A stretch of DNA of 64,000 nucleotides from UBA7803 sp040219135 (GCA_040219135.1 JAVJTA010000002.1:310001-374000); one strand, 5' to 3'; positions 34,423 through 43,613 are shown, numbered from the stretch's first letter. Numbers and translations are program-made. Notes: generated by a model not told the origin, from the sequence alone.

Positions 34423-37400
34423 GTGAGCACGGGGTCATATATCCTGCACGCCAACGCGCCAGGTAGTTTTCCCTCATTGCTCCGACTCGTTCTCAGGCCC
34501 CTGCTGGTCATCCTCACCCTCGGCATGTTGCTGGTGGCCCTGTTCCAGGTCGCCGGCCGCGTGACGTTCACGCTGCTGGACGATCTCGAACTGGCGGTGA
34601 ATCAGCTGTTGTCCGTGGGCGGGATCAGGGTCACCGGTCTGTCCGGCGACTGGCGCATGCTCAATCCGGTGCTTCGTGCGGAACGCGTCGACGTTCCCGC
34701 CGGCTACGTGGCGGGGCTGGTGCTGGAGATCGACATGCTCGAAAGCGTGCTGCGCGGGACGCCGGTGGCACGGCGCCTGAAAGTGGAGGACGCCCGCATC
34801 GACCTGCGCAAACGCTGGGGCGAGCCATGGCGTCTGGCGGGCACGGCGGCGGGAGCCAGCTTCGATCCGCTGCCATTCCTGCGCGACAGCAGCCAGCTGG
34901 AGTTCGACGGCAGCGTGCGCTTTCTCCGGCAGGGCTGGGCGCCGGTGGAGATGCACGTCGGCTATCTCGGTATCAATCGCGGCGGCGAGCATCGTCACTC
35001 GGCGAGGGTGCGAAACCACGCTGATGACTGTGCCGCCCCCTGCAGCGTCGCCGTCGACTACTACGGCCGCGAAGGGCTGTGGCCGTTGCGCGAGCCGCAG
35101 GCCCGGGTCGAAATGCACAGCGACGGCTTTCTGTTGCCGCGCACGGTGCTCGGCTTCTCGCCGCTCAAGATCACGCGGCTGGATGCCGCCTGGCAGCGTC
35201 AGGAGGACGACGCCGGAGGGACCCTCAGCTTCGCTGCGGAGCAGTTCGACATGCCCGGCGACGTCACCCTGGCCGTGCGCCTCGAAGGCAGCCTGCGAGG
35301 CAGCGGTGAGGTTCAGACCGGGGTCGTCAGCGAGTGGCGGGTGGAGCGGGGCGCCGACGTCTGGGTGTTGCCGGAGGTGGACCTGCTTAGCGACGGCAGC
35401 GGAATCTCCGCCTGGATGCCGGAGCTGGATCTGGCGCGCGCGGGCGCGTTTCTGAGCCAGGCGCTGGCCGGCGTGGGTCCGGCGGAAAGCTGGCTGCAGG
35501 CACTGAACGTGCGCGGCCAGGCTTACAACCTGCGCCTTCGCTACGGCTTCGGCGGCGACGGGCTGGCCTACGCCATGACGCTCGGCGGGCTCGCCGTCGA
35601 CGGCTACAAGGGCGTGCCCACGGTCGCGCGAGCGAGCGGCGAGCTGCTCGGCTACGGCCGCGGGCTGCAGTTCAATCTCAATGCCCAGAATCTGACCGTG
35701 GCGTTTCCCGAGGTGTTCCGCGACAGCTGGAACCTGCCCTACGCCCAGGGTGCCGTGCAGGCCTGGTTCGGCGCCGACTACTTCGGGATCCGCGGTCTCA
35801 ACCTGCGCGCCGAGGCCCTCGGCACCCGCGCCGCCGGCAGTTTCGCCATGACCCGGCCGCCGGATCGCGAGGGTCAGCGTCTGCTGCTGCTGGTGAGTAC
35901 GGATCGCATGGGCGTGGCAGAGGCGAAGCAGTTCGTACCGTACAAGCTGCCCGACGGTCTGCGTAACTGGCTCGACCGGGCGCCGCGCGGTGGGGTGCTG
36001 GAGGACGCGCGAATCGCCTATCAGGGGCAGTTTCAGGACCGGCCGGGTGAGCTCGGTCGGCGCCTCGAACTCGACGGGCACGTTCGCGATGCGCAGCTTC
36101 GCTATCACCCCGACTGGCCGGTGGTGACCGGACTGACCGGTGATTTCGCGGTCGCCGGCAGCCTGGTCGACGTGGTCGTCGATGCCGGGCTCAGCGCCGG
36201 TGCCGAGCTTGCCGGTTCCGAGGTCCGGGTGGTCGACAACGGCGCCGCGGTACGGCTGTCCCTGGATGCCGAAACGACTGCCTCGGACATGCTGACCTTC
36301 GTACGTACCACGCCGCTGCAGGGCTGGCTCGCGTTCGTCGAAGCGGACTGGGAGGGGACCGGGCCGATGCGCCTGACCGGTGACCTCAACGTCCCTCTGG
36401 GAACGACGGATACGGAGCCCGCGGTGCGGCTGCGGGCCGATCTCGAAGGTGTCGATCTCGCGCTCCCGGGATTCCGCGTGGCGGTCGGCGCGTTGAATGG
36501 CAGTGTCCGCTACCGCTATCCGTTTTACCTGGATGCGGCCGGCGTCAGTGGCGAGATGTTCGGCGAACAGGTGACCGTCGCCGCCAGTACCGAGACGGTA
36601 CGCGGCCGTGAGCGCGTGCACCTGCGATTCTCGGGCCGTGCCCGACCCGAAGACGTCTGGCGGCTCGCGGATCTGACGGACCCCGGGGTCGCGGACGGCA
36701 GCTTCGACTACCGCGCGGATTTGGCGATCGCGGTCACCCCCGAGGGCGTCAGCGAAATCTCGGTGTCTTCGCCGCTGCAGGGCCTGGGGGTGGAGCTGCC
36801 GGCGGGCTATGCCAAGGACGCCGCGGAGGTCGTGCCGGTCGAGGTCCGCCTGGCGTTCCCGAGCGATTATCGGGCGCTGTCGTTTGCCTATCGGGATGCG
36901 ACCGGCTGGCTGCATTTCATCGACACGCCGCTGCGCGGCGCGATCGGATTCGCCGCGGATCCCGGGCCGGAGAACGTATCGGCGAGCGATCTGGAGCTGA
37001 CGGGCCGGGTGGCGGCCTTTGCCCTGGAAGAGGTGATTCCGGGTGGCGATTCCGGCGTCGGGCTGCCGCTGCCGCTGCGCCTTGCGAACCTTGAAGTCGG
37101 CCGCATCGACGTCGGCGGCTTCGCCGTCAATTCGGCGACGCTGGCCGGTACCGTCAGCAGCGCCGGTTTCGACATCGCGGTGACCAGCGACGAGGTGGTC
37201 GGCACGCTCACGCAGAGCGGCGAGACGCCGTTGCTCGTCGCGCTGCAGGCGGTGAACGCCCCCGGGGGCGATTCAGCGGAGGGCGAAGCCAGCGAAGATC
37301 CCGTCGGCCCGGAGCTGATCGCCGAGCTGCCGGCGGCCGACGTCAGCATCGAACGCCTGCAGCTCGGCGAGCAGGACTACGGCACCTGGCGTTTCAAGCT

Positions 37401-38253
37401 GCGGCCACAGGGCGCCGATCTGCGGGTGGAGGAGATAGCGGCCAGCGTCCGCGGCGTCGTGCTGGCCTCGTCCGAAGCGCTGCTGTGGCGGGGCGAGGCG
37501 AACGAAACCCGGTTCACCGGGTCCTTCGATGGCGGCAATCTGGCGGATGTGTTGCCGCAGTGGGGTTATGCGGCGAACGTGGAGACCGAGACGGCCACCC
37601 TGACCGGTGCCTTCTCCTGGACCGGATCGCCGCTGGCCGTGGATCTGCTGAAGCTGCGCGGCACGGCGGCGGCCCGGGCCACCGAGGGCCGCTTTCTCGA
37701 GGTCGAGTCCGGCGCCGGCGCCCAGCGCATCTTCAGCCTGCTGAACTTCACCGCCATCGCGAAGCGTATGGCGCTGAACTTCGGCGACGTCTTTGGCCGC
37801 GGCGTCAGTTTCGACGAGCTGAATGCCGAAATCGGTCTGAATGAAGGCCAGCTCGAGTTCGTCGAACCCATGGAGGTCACCGGAACCGGAAGCCGATTTC
37901 GCGTGACCGGCAGGGTCGACATGAAGACCGGCGTCCTCAACAACGACATGATCGTGACCCTTCCCGTGAGTCAGAGCCTGCCCTGGTACGCGGCCTATGT
38001 GGCGCTGGCCAACCCGCTGGTCGGGCTCGGCGTGCTGGTCGGCGAGCGCGTTCTGCGCAAGCCCCTCGAGCAGTTCAGCAGCGCCCGCTACCGGATCGGT
38101 GGTACCTTGGACAACCCGGACGTCAAGTTCGTCAGCGTGTTCGATGTCAGCAGCCCGGCCAGCGTCGAAGAAGCCGGGGACCCGGACGCGCCGGCAGTTA
38201 CCGGCGGCCCCGACGGGGACGCCGAGCAGAAGGATGTGAGCGACGATGAGTGA
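34423..38253 (+). CDS. yhdP: YhdP family AsmA-like envelope protein
   Basis: A 1276-residue protein with an N-terminal helix (about 23-44) and a long periplasmic beta-rich body containing the AsmA-like C-terminal region (about 1070-1200, LLKLRGTAAARATEGRFLEVESGAG in blocks, and TGRVDMKTGVLNNDM). YhdP, TamB and YdbH are bridge-like proteins thought to carry phospholipid from inner to outer membrane. Length and position after rng match the family. GTG 34423 lies 37 bases after rng, and the last 8 bases overlap tldD. Confidence 0.95.
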   Translation: MSTGSYILHANAPGSFPSLLRLVLRPLLVILTLGMLLVALFQVAGRVTFTLLDDLELAVNQLLSVGGIRVTGLSGDWRMLNPVLRAERVDVPAGYVAGLVLEIDMLESVLRGTPVARRLKVEDARIDLRKRWGEPWRLAGTAAGASFDPLPFLRDSSQLEFDGSVRFLRQGWAPVEMHVGYLGINRGGEHRHSARVRNHADDCAAPCSVAVDYYGREGLWPLREPQARVEMHSDGFLLPRTVLGFSPLKITRLDAAWQRQEDDAGGTLSFAAEQFDMPGDVTLAVRLEGSLRGSGEVQTGVVSEWRVERGADVWVLPEVDLLSDGSGISAWMPELDLARAGAFLSQALAGVGPAESWLQALNVRGQAYNLRLRYGFGGDGLAYAMTLGGLAVDGYKGVPTVARASGELLGYGRGLQFNLNAQNLTVAFPEVFRDSWNLPYAQGAVQAWFGADYFGIRGLNLRAEALGTRAAGSFAMTRPPDREGQRLLLLVSTDRMGVAEAKQFVPYKLPDGLRNWLDRAPRGGVLEDARIAYQGQFQDRPGELGRRLELDGHVRDAQLRYHPDWPVVTGLTGDFAVAGSLVDVVVDAGLSAGAELAGSEVRVVDNGAAVRLSLDAETTASDMLTFVRTTPLQGWLAFVEADWEGTGPMRLTGDLNVPLGTTDTEPAVRLRADLEGVDLALPGFRVAVGALNGSVRYRYPFYLDAAGVSGEMFGEQVTVAASTETVRGRERVHLRFSGRARPEDVWRLADLTDPGVADGSFDYRADLAIAVTPEGVSEISVSSPLQGLGVELPAGYAKDAAEVVPVEVRLAFPSDYRALSFAYRDATGWLHFIDTPLRGAIGFAADPGPENVSASDLELTGRVAAFALEEVIPGGDSGVGLPLPLRLANLEVGRIDVGGFAVNSATLAGTVSSAGFDIAVTSDEVVGTLTQSGETPLLVALQAVNAPGGDSAEGEASEDPVGPELIAELPAADVSIERLQLGEQDYGTWRFKLRPQGADLRVEEIAASVRGVVLASSEALLWRGEANETRFTGSFDGGNLADVLPQWGYAANVETETATLTGAFSWTGSPLAVDLLKLRGTAAARATEGRFLEVESGAGAQRIFSLLNFTAIAKRMALNFGDVFGRGVSFDELNAEIGLNEGQLEFVEPMEVTGTGSRFRVTGRVDMKTGVLNNDMIVTLPVSQSLPWYAAYVALANPLVGLGVLVGERVLRKPLEQFSSARYRIGGTLDNPDVKFVSVFDVSSPASVEEAGDPDAPAVTGGPDGDAEQKDVSDDE

Positions 38254-39691
38254 CCTATTGCAGCAGGCCCGCGACGTGCTGTGGACCCCGGCTGGTATCG
38301 ATCAGGGCGACGTCGAGCGGTTGATGGGAAAGCTCGCCAGCCGTTCCATCGACGTCGGTGAGCTGTACTTCCAGCATCAGCGCTCGGAGTCGTGGGCCCT
38401 GGAGGACGGCACGGTCAAGGACGGCAGCTTCAGCGTCGATCGCGGCGTCGGTGTGCGGGCCGTGAGCGGCGAGAAGACCGGCTTTGCCTATGCCGAGGAC
38501 ATCGTTCTGCCGGCGCTGACCAGCGCCACGGACGCGGCCCGCTCCATCGCCCGCCAGGGCCAGGACGTTCGCGCCGGCGGTTGGAACGTGGTCACCGCAA
38601 AGCCGCGTTATCCCGCGGTCGATCCCATCGCCAGCCTTCCGGAAACCGACAAGGTCGGCCTCCTCATGGCGGTGGATGCCGAGGCGCGGCGTCAGGATCC
38701 GCGGGTCAAAGAGGTCAACGTCCGGGTGTCCGCCAGCCACGAAGCGGTGCTGGTGATCGCGTCTGACGGCACCCTGGCGGCCGACGTCCGCCCGCTGGTC
38801 CGGCTCGACGTCTCGGTGATCGTCGAGCAGAACGGGCGCCGCGAGCGTGGTTCCGCCGGTGGCGGCGGCCGTGGTGATCTGTCCCGGGTAGGCGCAGACG
38901 AATTTCATCTCGGGCTCGCCCGCGAAGCGGTGCGCACCGCGCTGGTGAATCTGGACGCCGACGACGCGCCGGCCGGCGCCATGACGGTGGTGCTCGGTCC
39001 GGGCTGGCCCGGCGTGCTGCTGCACGAGGCGGTGGGACACGGACTCGAGGGCGACTTCAACCGCAAGGGCAGTTCCGCCTTCGCCCGGCGCATGGGCCAG
39101 CAGGTGGCGTCGACGCTCTGCACCGTGGTGGACGACGGCAGTCTCATGGACCGGCGCGGTTCCCTGACGGTGGATGACGAGGGCACGCCGACCGGCGAGA
39201 GCGTGCTCATCGAGAACGGCATTCTCACCGGCTACATGCAGGACAAGCTCAACGCGCGCCTGATGGGGGTGGAACCCACGGGCAACGGTCGCCGGCAGAG
39301 CTATGCGCATCTGCCGATGCCGCGCATGACGAACACCTTCATGAAACCCGGGCCCCACGATCCGGCAGAGATCATCGCCAGCGTCGACCGTGGGGTCTAC
39401 GCGGTGAACTTCGGCGGCGGTCAGGTGGACATTACCTCCGGCCGTTTCGTGTTCTCGGCCACGGAGGCCTACCTCATCGAGGGCGGCAAGGTCACCCGGC
39501 CGATCCGCGGCGCCACCCTGATCGGCAACGGCCCGGAAGTGATGACGCGTATTTCCATGGTCGGCAACGACCTGGCTCTCGACCAGGGCGTGGGCGTGTG
39601 TGGCAAGGAAGGCCAGAGCGTGCCGGTGGGCGTCGGACAGCCGACGCTGAAGATCGATCAGGTGACCGTGGGTGGCACTCAGGCCGGATGA
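38246..39691 (+). CDS. tldD: Metalloprotease TldD
   Basis: TldD and TldE/PmbA form a heterodimeric zinc protease that degrades small unfolded peptides and matures some modified peptides. The HExxxH zinc motif is HEAVGH within LLHEAVGHGLEGDFNRKG (about 257-275); the Cys-containing LDQGVGVCGKEGQSVPVGVGQP lies at the C-terminus. 481 residues. Its partner pmbA follows, separated only by the convergent darP gene. Confidence 0.97.
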   Translation: MSDLLQQARDVLWTPAGIDQGDVERLMGKLASRSIDVGELYFQHQRSESWALEDGTVKDGSFSVDRGVGVRAVSGEKTGFAYAEDIVLPALTSATDAARSIARQGQDVRAGGWNVVTAKPRYPAVDPIASLPETDKVGLLMAVDAEARRQDPRVKEVNVRVSASHEAVLVIASDGTLAADVRPLVRLDVSVIVEQNGRRERGSAGGGGRGDLSRVGADEFHLGLAREAVRTALVNLDADDAPAGAMTVVLGPGWPGVLLHEAVGHGLEGDFNRKGSSAFARRMGQQVASTLCTVVDDGSLMDRRGSLTVDDEGTPTGESVLIENGILTGYMQDKLNARLMGVEPTGNGRRQSYAHLPMPRMTNTFMKPGPHDPAEIIASVDRGVYAVNFGGGQVDITSGRFVFSATEAYLIEGGKVTRPIRGATLIGNGPEVMTRISMVGNDLALDQGVGVCGKEGQSVPVGVGQPTLKIDQVTVGGTQAG

Positions 39692-40203
39692 ATCACGTCC
39701 CTGAGAAACCGGAACAGGCTGCGGAAAGCGGTTTTCTGCTGGATCTCCGAGGTGGCATTGCGCACCTGGGCGATGCGCTGGCGCAGGGGTTGCGATTCGG
39801 CGTTGGGAAACGCGTCGAGGAACGCGGTCAGCGAGTCCGGCTCCTCGAGCAGCCGTTTGCGCCACAGTTCCACCTGATGAAACTCGTAGCGCGCCTCGGC
39901 GGACTGGCCGTGGAGCGTGTCCAGCGCCTGCTGCAGAGGTTCCGGATCCAGGTCGCGCATCAGCCGGCCGATGAACTGGAGCTGCCGACGCCGTGCTTCG
40001 TGCGAGGTGAATCGCTGGTAGTCGAGAACCGCATCGCGCAGCTTATCGCTCAGCTCGAGTCCCGCGAGGTCGTCGCGCTTGAGTTCCGTCAGCTGCCGGC
40101 CCAGCGCCTGCAGGCGGTGGGCGCGACGCTTGCGCTCGGACTTGCTGATCGGTTCGTCGGTATCGACCGGATCGATCCCCGGCCTGCGTTCGGCTGTGCT
40201 CAT
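39679..40203 (-). CDS. darP: Ribosome-associated protein DarP (YjgA, DUF615)
   Basis: A 174-residue, highly charged helical protein. KSERKRRAHRLQALGRQLTEL (about 21-41), DLSD-like LELSDKLRDAVLDYQRFTSHEARRRQLQFIGRLMRD (read as successive blocks) and the C-terminal FRSLFRFLRDVI are characteristic of the DUF615/YjgA family, which helps late 50S assembly. It is convergent with tldD (13-bp overlap of 3' ends) and divergent from pmbA. Confidence 0.94.
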   Translation of the reverse strand: MSTAERRPGIDPVDTDEPISKSERKRRAHRLQALGRQLTELKRDDLAGLELSDKLRDAVLDYQRFTSHEARRRQLQFIGRLMRDLDPEPLQQALDTLHGQSAEARYEFHQVELWRKRLLEEPDSLTAFLDAFPNAESQPLRQRIAQVRNATSEIQQKTAFRSLFRFLRDVIHPA

Positions 40204-40283
40204 GGCCGACAGCTTACCGGATCCGGATCCGCAACGAACCCCGTGCGATGGCTGTTCGATACCTACCCGAGGAAGGTTGCTTC

Positions 40284-41660
40284 ATGACCACCGATCTGAC
40301 CCCCGCGGCTTCCAACCTGCCCGCGTCCAGCGACCTGCGCGGTGACGAAGCGCAGCTGAAGACCCTGGTCGCCGACATACTCGCTGAAGCGCGCAAGCAG
40401 GGTGCGAGCGCGGCCGAGGTTTCCGTGAGCGCCGACATCGGGCTTTCGGTGAGCGTTCGCAAGGGCAGCGTGGAAACCATCGAGTTCAACCAGGACCGCG
40501 GTTTCGGGATTACCGTCTACTTCGGTGCCCGCAAGGGCTCAGCCAGCACCTCGGACAGCAGCCGGGAGGCGATTCACGAGACCGTCCGCGCTGCCGCCAA
40601 CATCGCCCGGTTCACCCAGGAGGACCCGTGCAACGGCCTTGCCGATGCCGAACTCATGCCCGCCGCCCTGCCGGAGCTGGGTCTCTACCACCTGTGGGAG
40701 CTCGATCCTGCCCGGGCCGAAGCGCTGGCGCTGGAATGCGAGAACGCGGCGTTCGAACACGATCCCCGGGTCGTGAACTCCGAGGGCGCTCAGGTCAGCA
40801 CCCAGCAGAGCTGTCGCGTGTACGGCAACAGTCACGGCTTCATCGGCAGCTATCTCGGCACCCGTCACGGGGTGAGCTGCGCGGTAATCGCCGAAGACGA
40901 CCGCGGCATGCAGCGCGACTACTGGTACACCCTGGCGCGGGATGCCGACGAACTCGACGACGCGGCCGGCGTGGGCAGGCGCGCCGCACAGCGGGCAGTG
41001 GAACGACTGTCGCCGCGCCGGGTGCAGACCGGAAAGTTCCCGGTGCTGTACGCGCCGGAAGTGGCGTCCGGGCTGATCGGCCACCTGCTCGGCGCCCTCG
41101 CGGGCGGTGCCCAGTACCGCAAGGCGTCGTTCCTTCTCGATGCGCTGGGCAGCCAGGTCGCGGCGAGCCACCTCAGCCTGATCGAAGAACCTCATCTGCC
41201 TGGCCGGATCGGCAGCGCCGGCTTCGATGGTGACGGTGTCGCCACCTGGTCGAAGCCGTTCGTCGCCAACGGTATGGCGGAACACTACGTCCTTTCGGCG
41301 TACTCCGCGCGCCGCCTCGGCATGCGCACCACGGGCAATGCCGGCGGCGTTTTCAATCTGTCCGTGCACGGTGAAACCCGCCCGGTGGCCGAACTGCTGC
41401 GCAGCATGAATCGCGGCCTGGTGGTCACGGAACTGATGGGTCAGGGGGTCAACGGCGTGACCGGAGACTACTCCCGCGGGGCTTCCGGATTCTGGGTCGA
41501 GAACGGCGAGATCACCTTCCCGGTGGACGAGATCACCATTGCCGGCAATCTCCGCGACATGTACGCGGGGCTGGAACTGATCGGCGATGACGTCGACGAG
41601 CGGGGGAACATCCGCGCGCCGAGTCTGCTGATCTCCTCCATGACGATCGCCGGGGACTGA
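40284..41660 (+). CDS. pmbA: Metalloprotease-like subunit PmbA/TldE
   Basis: A 458-residue partner of TldD; the PmbA subunit lacks the zinc motif, as here. Family blocks are SVSVRKGSVETIEFNQDRGFGI (two blocks, about 57-78), VLYAPEVASGLIGHLL, KPFVANGMAEHYVLSAYSARRLGM (blocks) and TTGNAGGVFNL, ending in GVNGVTGDYSRGASGFWVENGE. ATG 40284 is chosen because GAGGAAGG lies seven bases upstream; an in-frame ATG at 40248 is weaker. Its last bases form part of the outer arm of the neighbouring palindromic element. Confidence 0.95.
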   Translation: MTTDLTPAASNLPASSDLRGDEAQLKTLVADILAEARKQGASAAEVSVSADIGLSVSVRKGSVETIEFNQDRGFGITVYFGARKGSASTSDSSREAIHETVRAAANIARFTQEDPCNGLADAELMPAALPELGLYHLWELDPARAEALALECENAAFEHDPRVVNSEGAQVSTQQSCRVYGNSHGFIGSYLGTRHGVSCAVIAEDDRGMQRDYWYTLARDADELDDAAGVGRRAAQRAVERLSPRRVQTGKFPVLYAPEVASGLIGHLLGALAGGAQYRKASFLLDALGSQVAASHLSLIEEPHLPGRIGSAGFDGDGVATWSKPFVANGMAEHYVLSAYSARRLGMRTTGNAGGVFNLSVHGETRPVAELLRSMNRGLVVTELMGQGVNGVTGDYSRGASGFWVENGEITFPVDEITIAGNLRDMYAGLELIGDDVDERGNIRAPSLLISSMTIAGD

Positions 41661-41898
41661 ACCGCCCTCCGCGCCAGCGGGTCGTAGAAGAGACTGTCGC
41701 GCGGCGGGCGGCGCCGGAAAAAGATTCGTGAGCCTCGCTCGGCCGCTCCGCGGTTCCCTCGGTCGGTGACGTTGCCCGCTGCGCGGTCAAGTCGCCTCCC
41801 TCGGCCGAGCTACACGGCTTCACGAATCTTTTTCCCGCACCGCCCGCCGCACCCCACGCCCTTCGCCAACCGGCCGGCGGAGGGCGGTTCAGTCCCCG
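41651..41898 (-). ncRNA. Structured intergenic element, copy A (candidate RNA or single-stranded DNA element)
   Basis: Read on the minus strand. Outer arms of 22 bp (41651-41672 and 41877-41898) pair perfectly and include the pmbA stop codon; inner arms of 31 bp (41701-41731 and 41820-41850) pair with two mismatches. The enclosed core holds the word GTGTAGC (41809-41815), a hairpin P2 at 41765-41796 (stem TTG-a-CCGC, triloop GCA, GCGG-g-CAA, extended by GAC/GTC), GAGGG, a hairpin P3 at 41743-41753 (CCGC, loop GGA, GCGG) and CCGAGCGAGG (41733-41742). The same order of words and hairpins occurs in copy B. I do not recognise it as a named RNA family. Strand is assigned from the best agreement with copy B. 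Confidence 0.75.
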
Positions 41899-42023
41899 GT
41901 TGCTGGGTTGCAGGATCAGCGGTCCTGGTATTTGTCAGCGGTATGCGTACCCGCAATGACGGCCTTGGCGACGGGGCATGGTCGGGCCGAACCCCGGCAA
42001 GGACGGGTGCTTCAGAAGCGGAC

Positions 42024-42193
42024 GTCGGTGACGGGGACGTGACGGGGGAAAACACTTTGCAGCCCGTGTAGCGAGGCCGAACGAAACGGATTGACTCCGC
42101 AGGAGGCAATTCCGTGGAGAGAGGGGAGTGCCGGAGGCACCCGAGTGAGGGCAGCAAAGTGCCTTTTCCCCCGCGCGCGGCCCCGGCGCCGAC
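42024..42193 (+). ncRNA. Structured intergenic element, copy B (candidate RNA or single-stranded DNA element)
   Basis: Read on the plus strand, so inverted relative to copy A. Terminal stem: GGGGGAAAA-CACTTTGC (42044-42060) pairs with GCAAAGTG-cc-TTTTCCCCC (42154-42172); GCCC/GGGC extends it inwards, and an outer stem pairs 42024-42036 with 42181-42193 with two mismatches. The core has GTGTAGC (42066-42072), GGCCGA, hairpin P2 at 42086-42115 (ACGGA-TTG-a-CTCC, triloop GCA, GGAG-g-CAA-t-TCCGT), GAGGGG, hairpin P3 at 42128-42140 (GTGCC, loop GGA, GGCAC) and CCGAGTGAGG (42141-42150). Helices differ from copy A on both sides; loops and junction words are the same. Confidence 0.75.
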
Positions 42194-42264
42194 AGCCCCT
42201 TGAGAATCACCCGCTCCGAATCCCCCGGCGCCGACAGCCCCTTCAGAATCAACCGCTCCGAAAC
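42181..42264. repeat. 42-bp tandem repeat, two units, at the 3' end of mgtE
   Basis: Units 42181-42222 and 42223-42264 agree at 39 of 42 positions. Both begin CCCCGGCGCCGACAGCCCCT. The second unit ends four bases before the mgtE stop and the first supplies the right outer arm of copy B. Confidence 0.92.
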
Positions 42265-42267
42265 CCC

Positions 42268-43611
42268 TCAGGCGTATACCAGCGTCGCCAGCCCCAGAAA
42301 CACGAAGAACCCGGTGACGTCAGTGATCGTTGTCAGCACCACGCCGCCGGCCAGCGCCGGGTCGATCTTCATCGCCCGCAGAATCGAGGGCAGCAGGCTG
42401 CCGGCGACTCCGGCCATGATCAGGTTCACGACCATGGCCACCGCGATCACCCCGCCCAGCACCAGGTCCTGGAACACGGTGGCGGCCGCTGCGGCCACCA
42501 CGCCGGCCAGCAGCAGCCCGTTGAGGCAGGCGACCAGAAATTCCCGGTTGAGCAGGTAGCCGAGATTGGCGCGGCCGATCTGACCCAGGGCGATCCCGCG
42601 AATGACCAGGGTCAGGGTCTGGGTGCCGGCGATACCGCCCATGCTGGCGACGATGGGCATCAGCACCGCCAGCGCCACGACCTTGGCAATGGTCTCTTCG
42701 AACAGGTTGATTACCGCGGAGGCGAGAAAAGCGGTGAGCAGATTGATGCCCAGCCAGAGTGCACGGCGCCGCGCCGTGATCATGATCGGCGCGAAGGTGT
42801 CCTCCTCCACCTCGAGACCCGCGGTGGCCAGCAGCGCCTCCTCGGCGTCCTCAACGATCACGTCGACCACGTCGTCGATGGTGATGCGCCCAACCACCCG
42901 GCCTTCGGGGTCTATCACCGGCGCCGACACCAGATCCTGGTCGGTGAAGATCCGCGCCACCTCGGTGTCGGCCATTGCCACGGGAATGGCGGTGGCGTCC
43001 GTGTCCATGATCTCCCTGACGGTAACCGATACGTCGGCGGTGAGCAGGCGCGAGAGCGGCAATACGCCGACGTACTCGTCCTGCTTGTTCACCACGATCA
43101 GGGAGTCCAGCGGGTCCGGCAGGTCCTTGCGCAGGCGCAGGTAGCGCAGTACCAGTTCCACCGCATGGCGCGGCTGCACCGTGATGGTGTCGGTGTTCAT
43201 GATGCCGCCGGCGCTGTACTCGTCGTAGGACAGCACCGCTTCCACCCGGGCCCGGTCCTTGGCATTCATCGCTGCAAGGACTTCCGCCGACAGGGTTTCC
43301 GGCAGTTCCTGGAGGATGTCCGCGAAGTCGTCGGTTTCCAGCTCGTCGGCGGCGGCCACCAGCTGAGCCGGAGCCATGGACTCCAGGAAGCGGGCGCGGA
43401 CGTCCTCGCTCAGATACTGGAGCGCCTGGTTCTCCTGGTCCTCGTCGAGCAGCTCCCAGAGCACCCAGCGCACTTTCGGTGGGGTGGAAGTGAGGACGTT
43501 GGCGATCTCCTGCGGCCGCAGGGATTCCAGTAGGTAGCGGGTCTCCTCCAGCGAGCCGGAGCCAAACGACGCTATGACCTCGTCGAGCTGGTCCTGAAAA
43601 GAGCGCTCCAC
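42268..43611 (-). CDS. mgtE: Magnesium transporter MgtE
   Basis: A 447-residue Mg2+ channel. The cytosolic N domain (about 1-120) has the superhelical repeats (RPQEIANVLTSTPPKVRW; FLESMAPAQLVAAADELETDD), followed by two CBS domains (YSAGGIMNTDTITVQP; VREIMDTDATAIPV; GRITIDDVVDVI) that sense Mg2+, and five membrane helices with the pore signatures MPIVASMGGIAGTQTLT and ALAGGVVLTTITDVTGF. GTG 43611 follows the NPr stop by two bases, so it is the distal gene of the rpoN-ptsN group. Confidence 0.96.
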   Translation of the reverse strand: MERSFQDQLDEVIASFGSGSLEETRYLLESLRPQEIANVLTSTPPKVRWVLWELLDEDQENQALQYLSEDVRARFLESMAPAQLVAAADELETDDFADILQELPETLSAEVLAAMNAKDRARVEAVLSYDEYSAGGIMNTDTITVQPRHAVELVLRYLRLRKDLPDPLDSLIVVNKQDEYVGVLPLSRLLTADVSVTVREIMDTDATAIPVAMADTEVARIFTDQDLVSAPVIDPEGRVVGRITIDDVVDVIVEDAEEALLATAGLEVEEDTFAPIMITARRRALWLGINLLTAFLASAVINLFEETIAKVVALAVLMPIVASMGGIAGTQTLTLVIRGIALGQIGRANLGYLLNREFLVACLNGLLLAGVVAAAAATVFQDLVLGGVIAVAMVVNLIMAGVAGSLLPSILRAMKIDPALAGGVVLTTITDVTGFFVFLGLATLVYA

Positions 43612-43613
43612 TA

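Noticed and set aside
41701..42172. Known REP/BIME or ERIC element
   Set aside because: GTAG words and palindromes resemble REP units superficially, but the two-hairpin core with fixed GCA and GGA loops does not match consensus sequences I recall; left as unassigned rather than named.
41766..42260. Open frames across the pmbA-mgtE island, including one with a repeated ILKGLSAPG peptide
   Set aside because: They read through the palindromic elements and the 42-bp tandem repeat; composition follows the repeats and no frame matches a protein family.
41651..42264. CRISPR array
   Set aside because: There are only two diverged inverted elements and one 42-bp tandem pair; there are no regular spacers and no cas genes.
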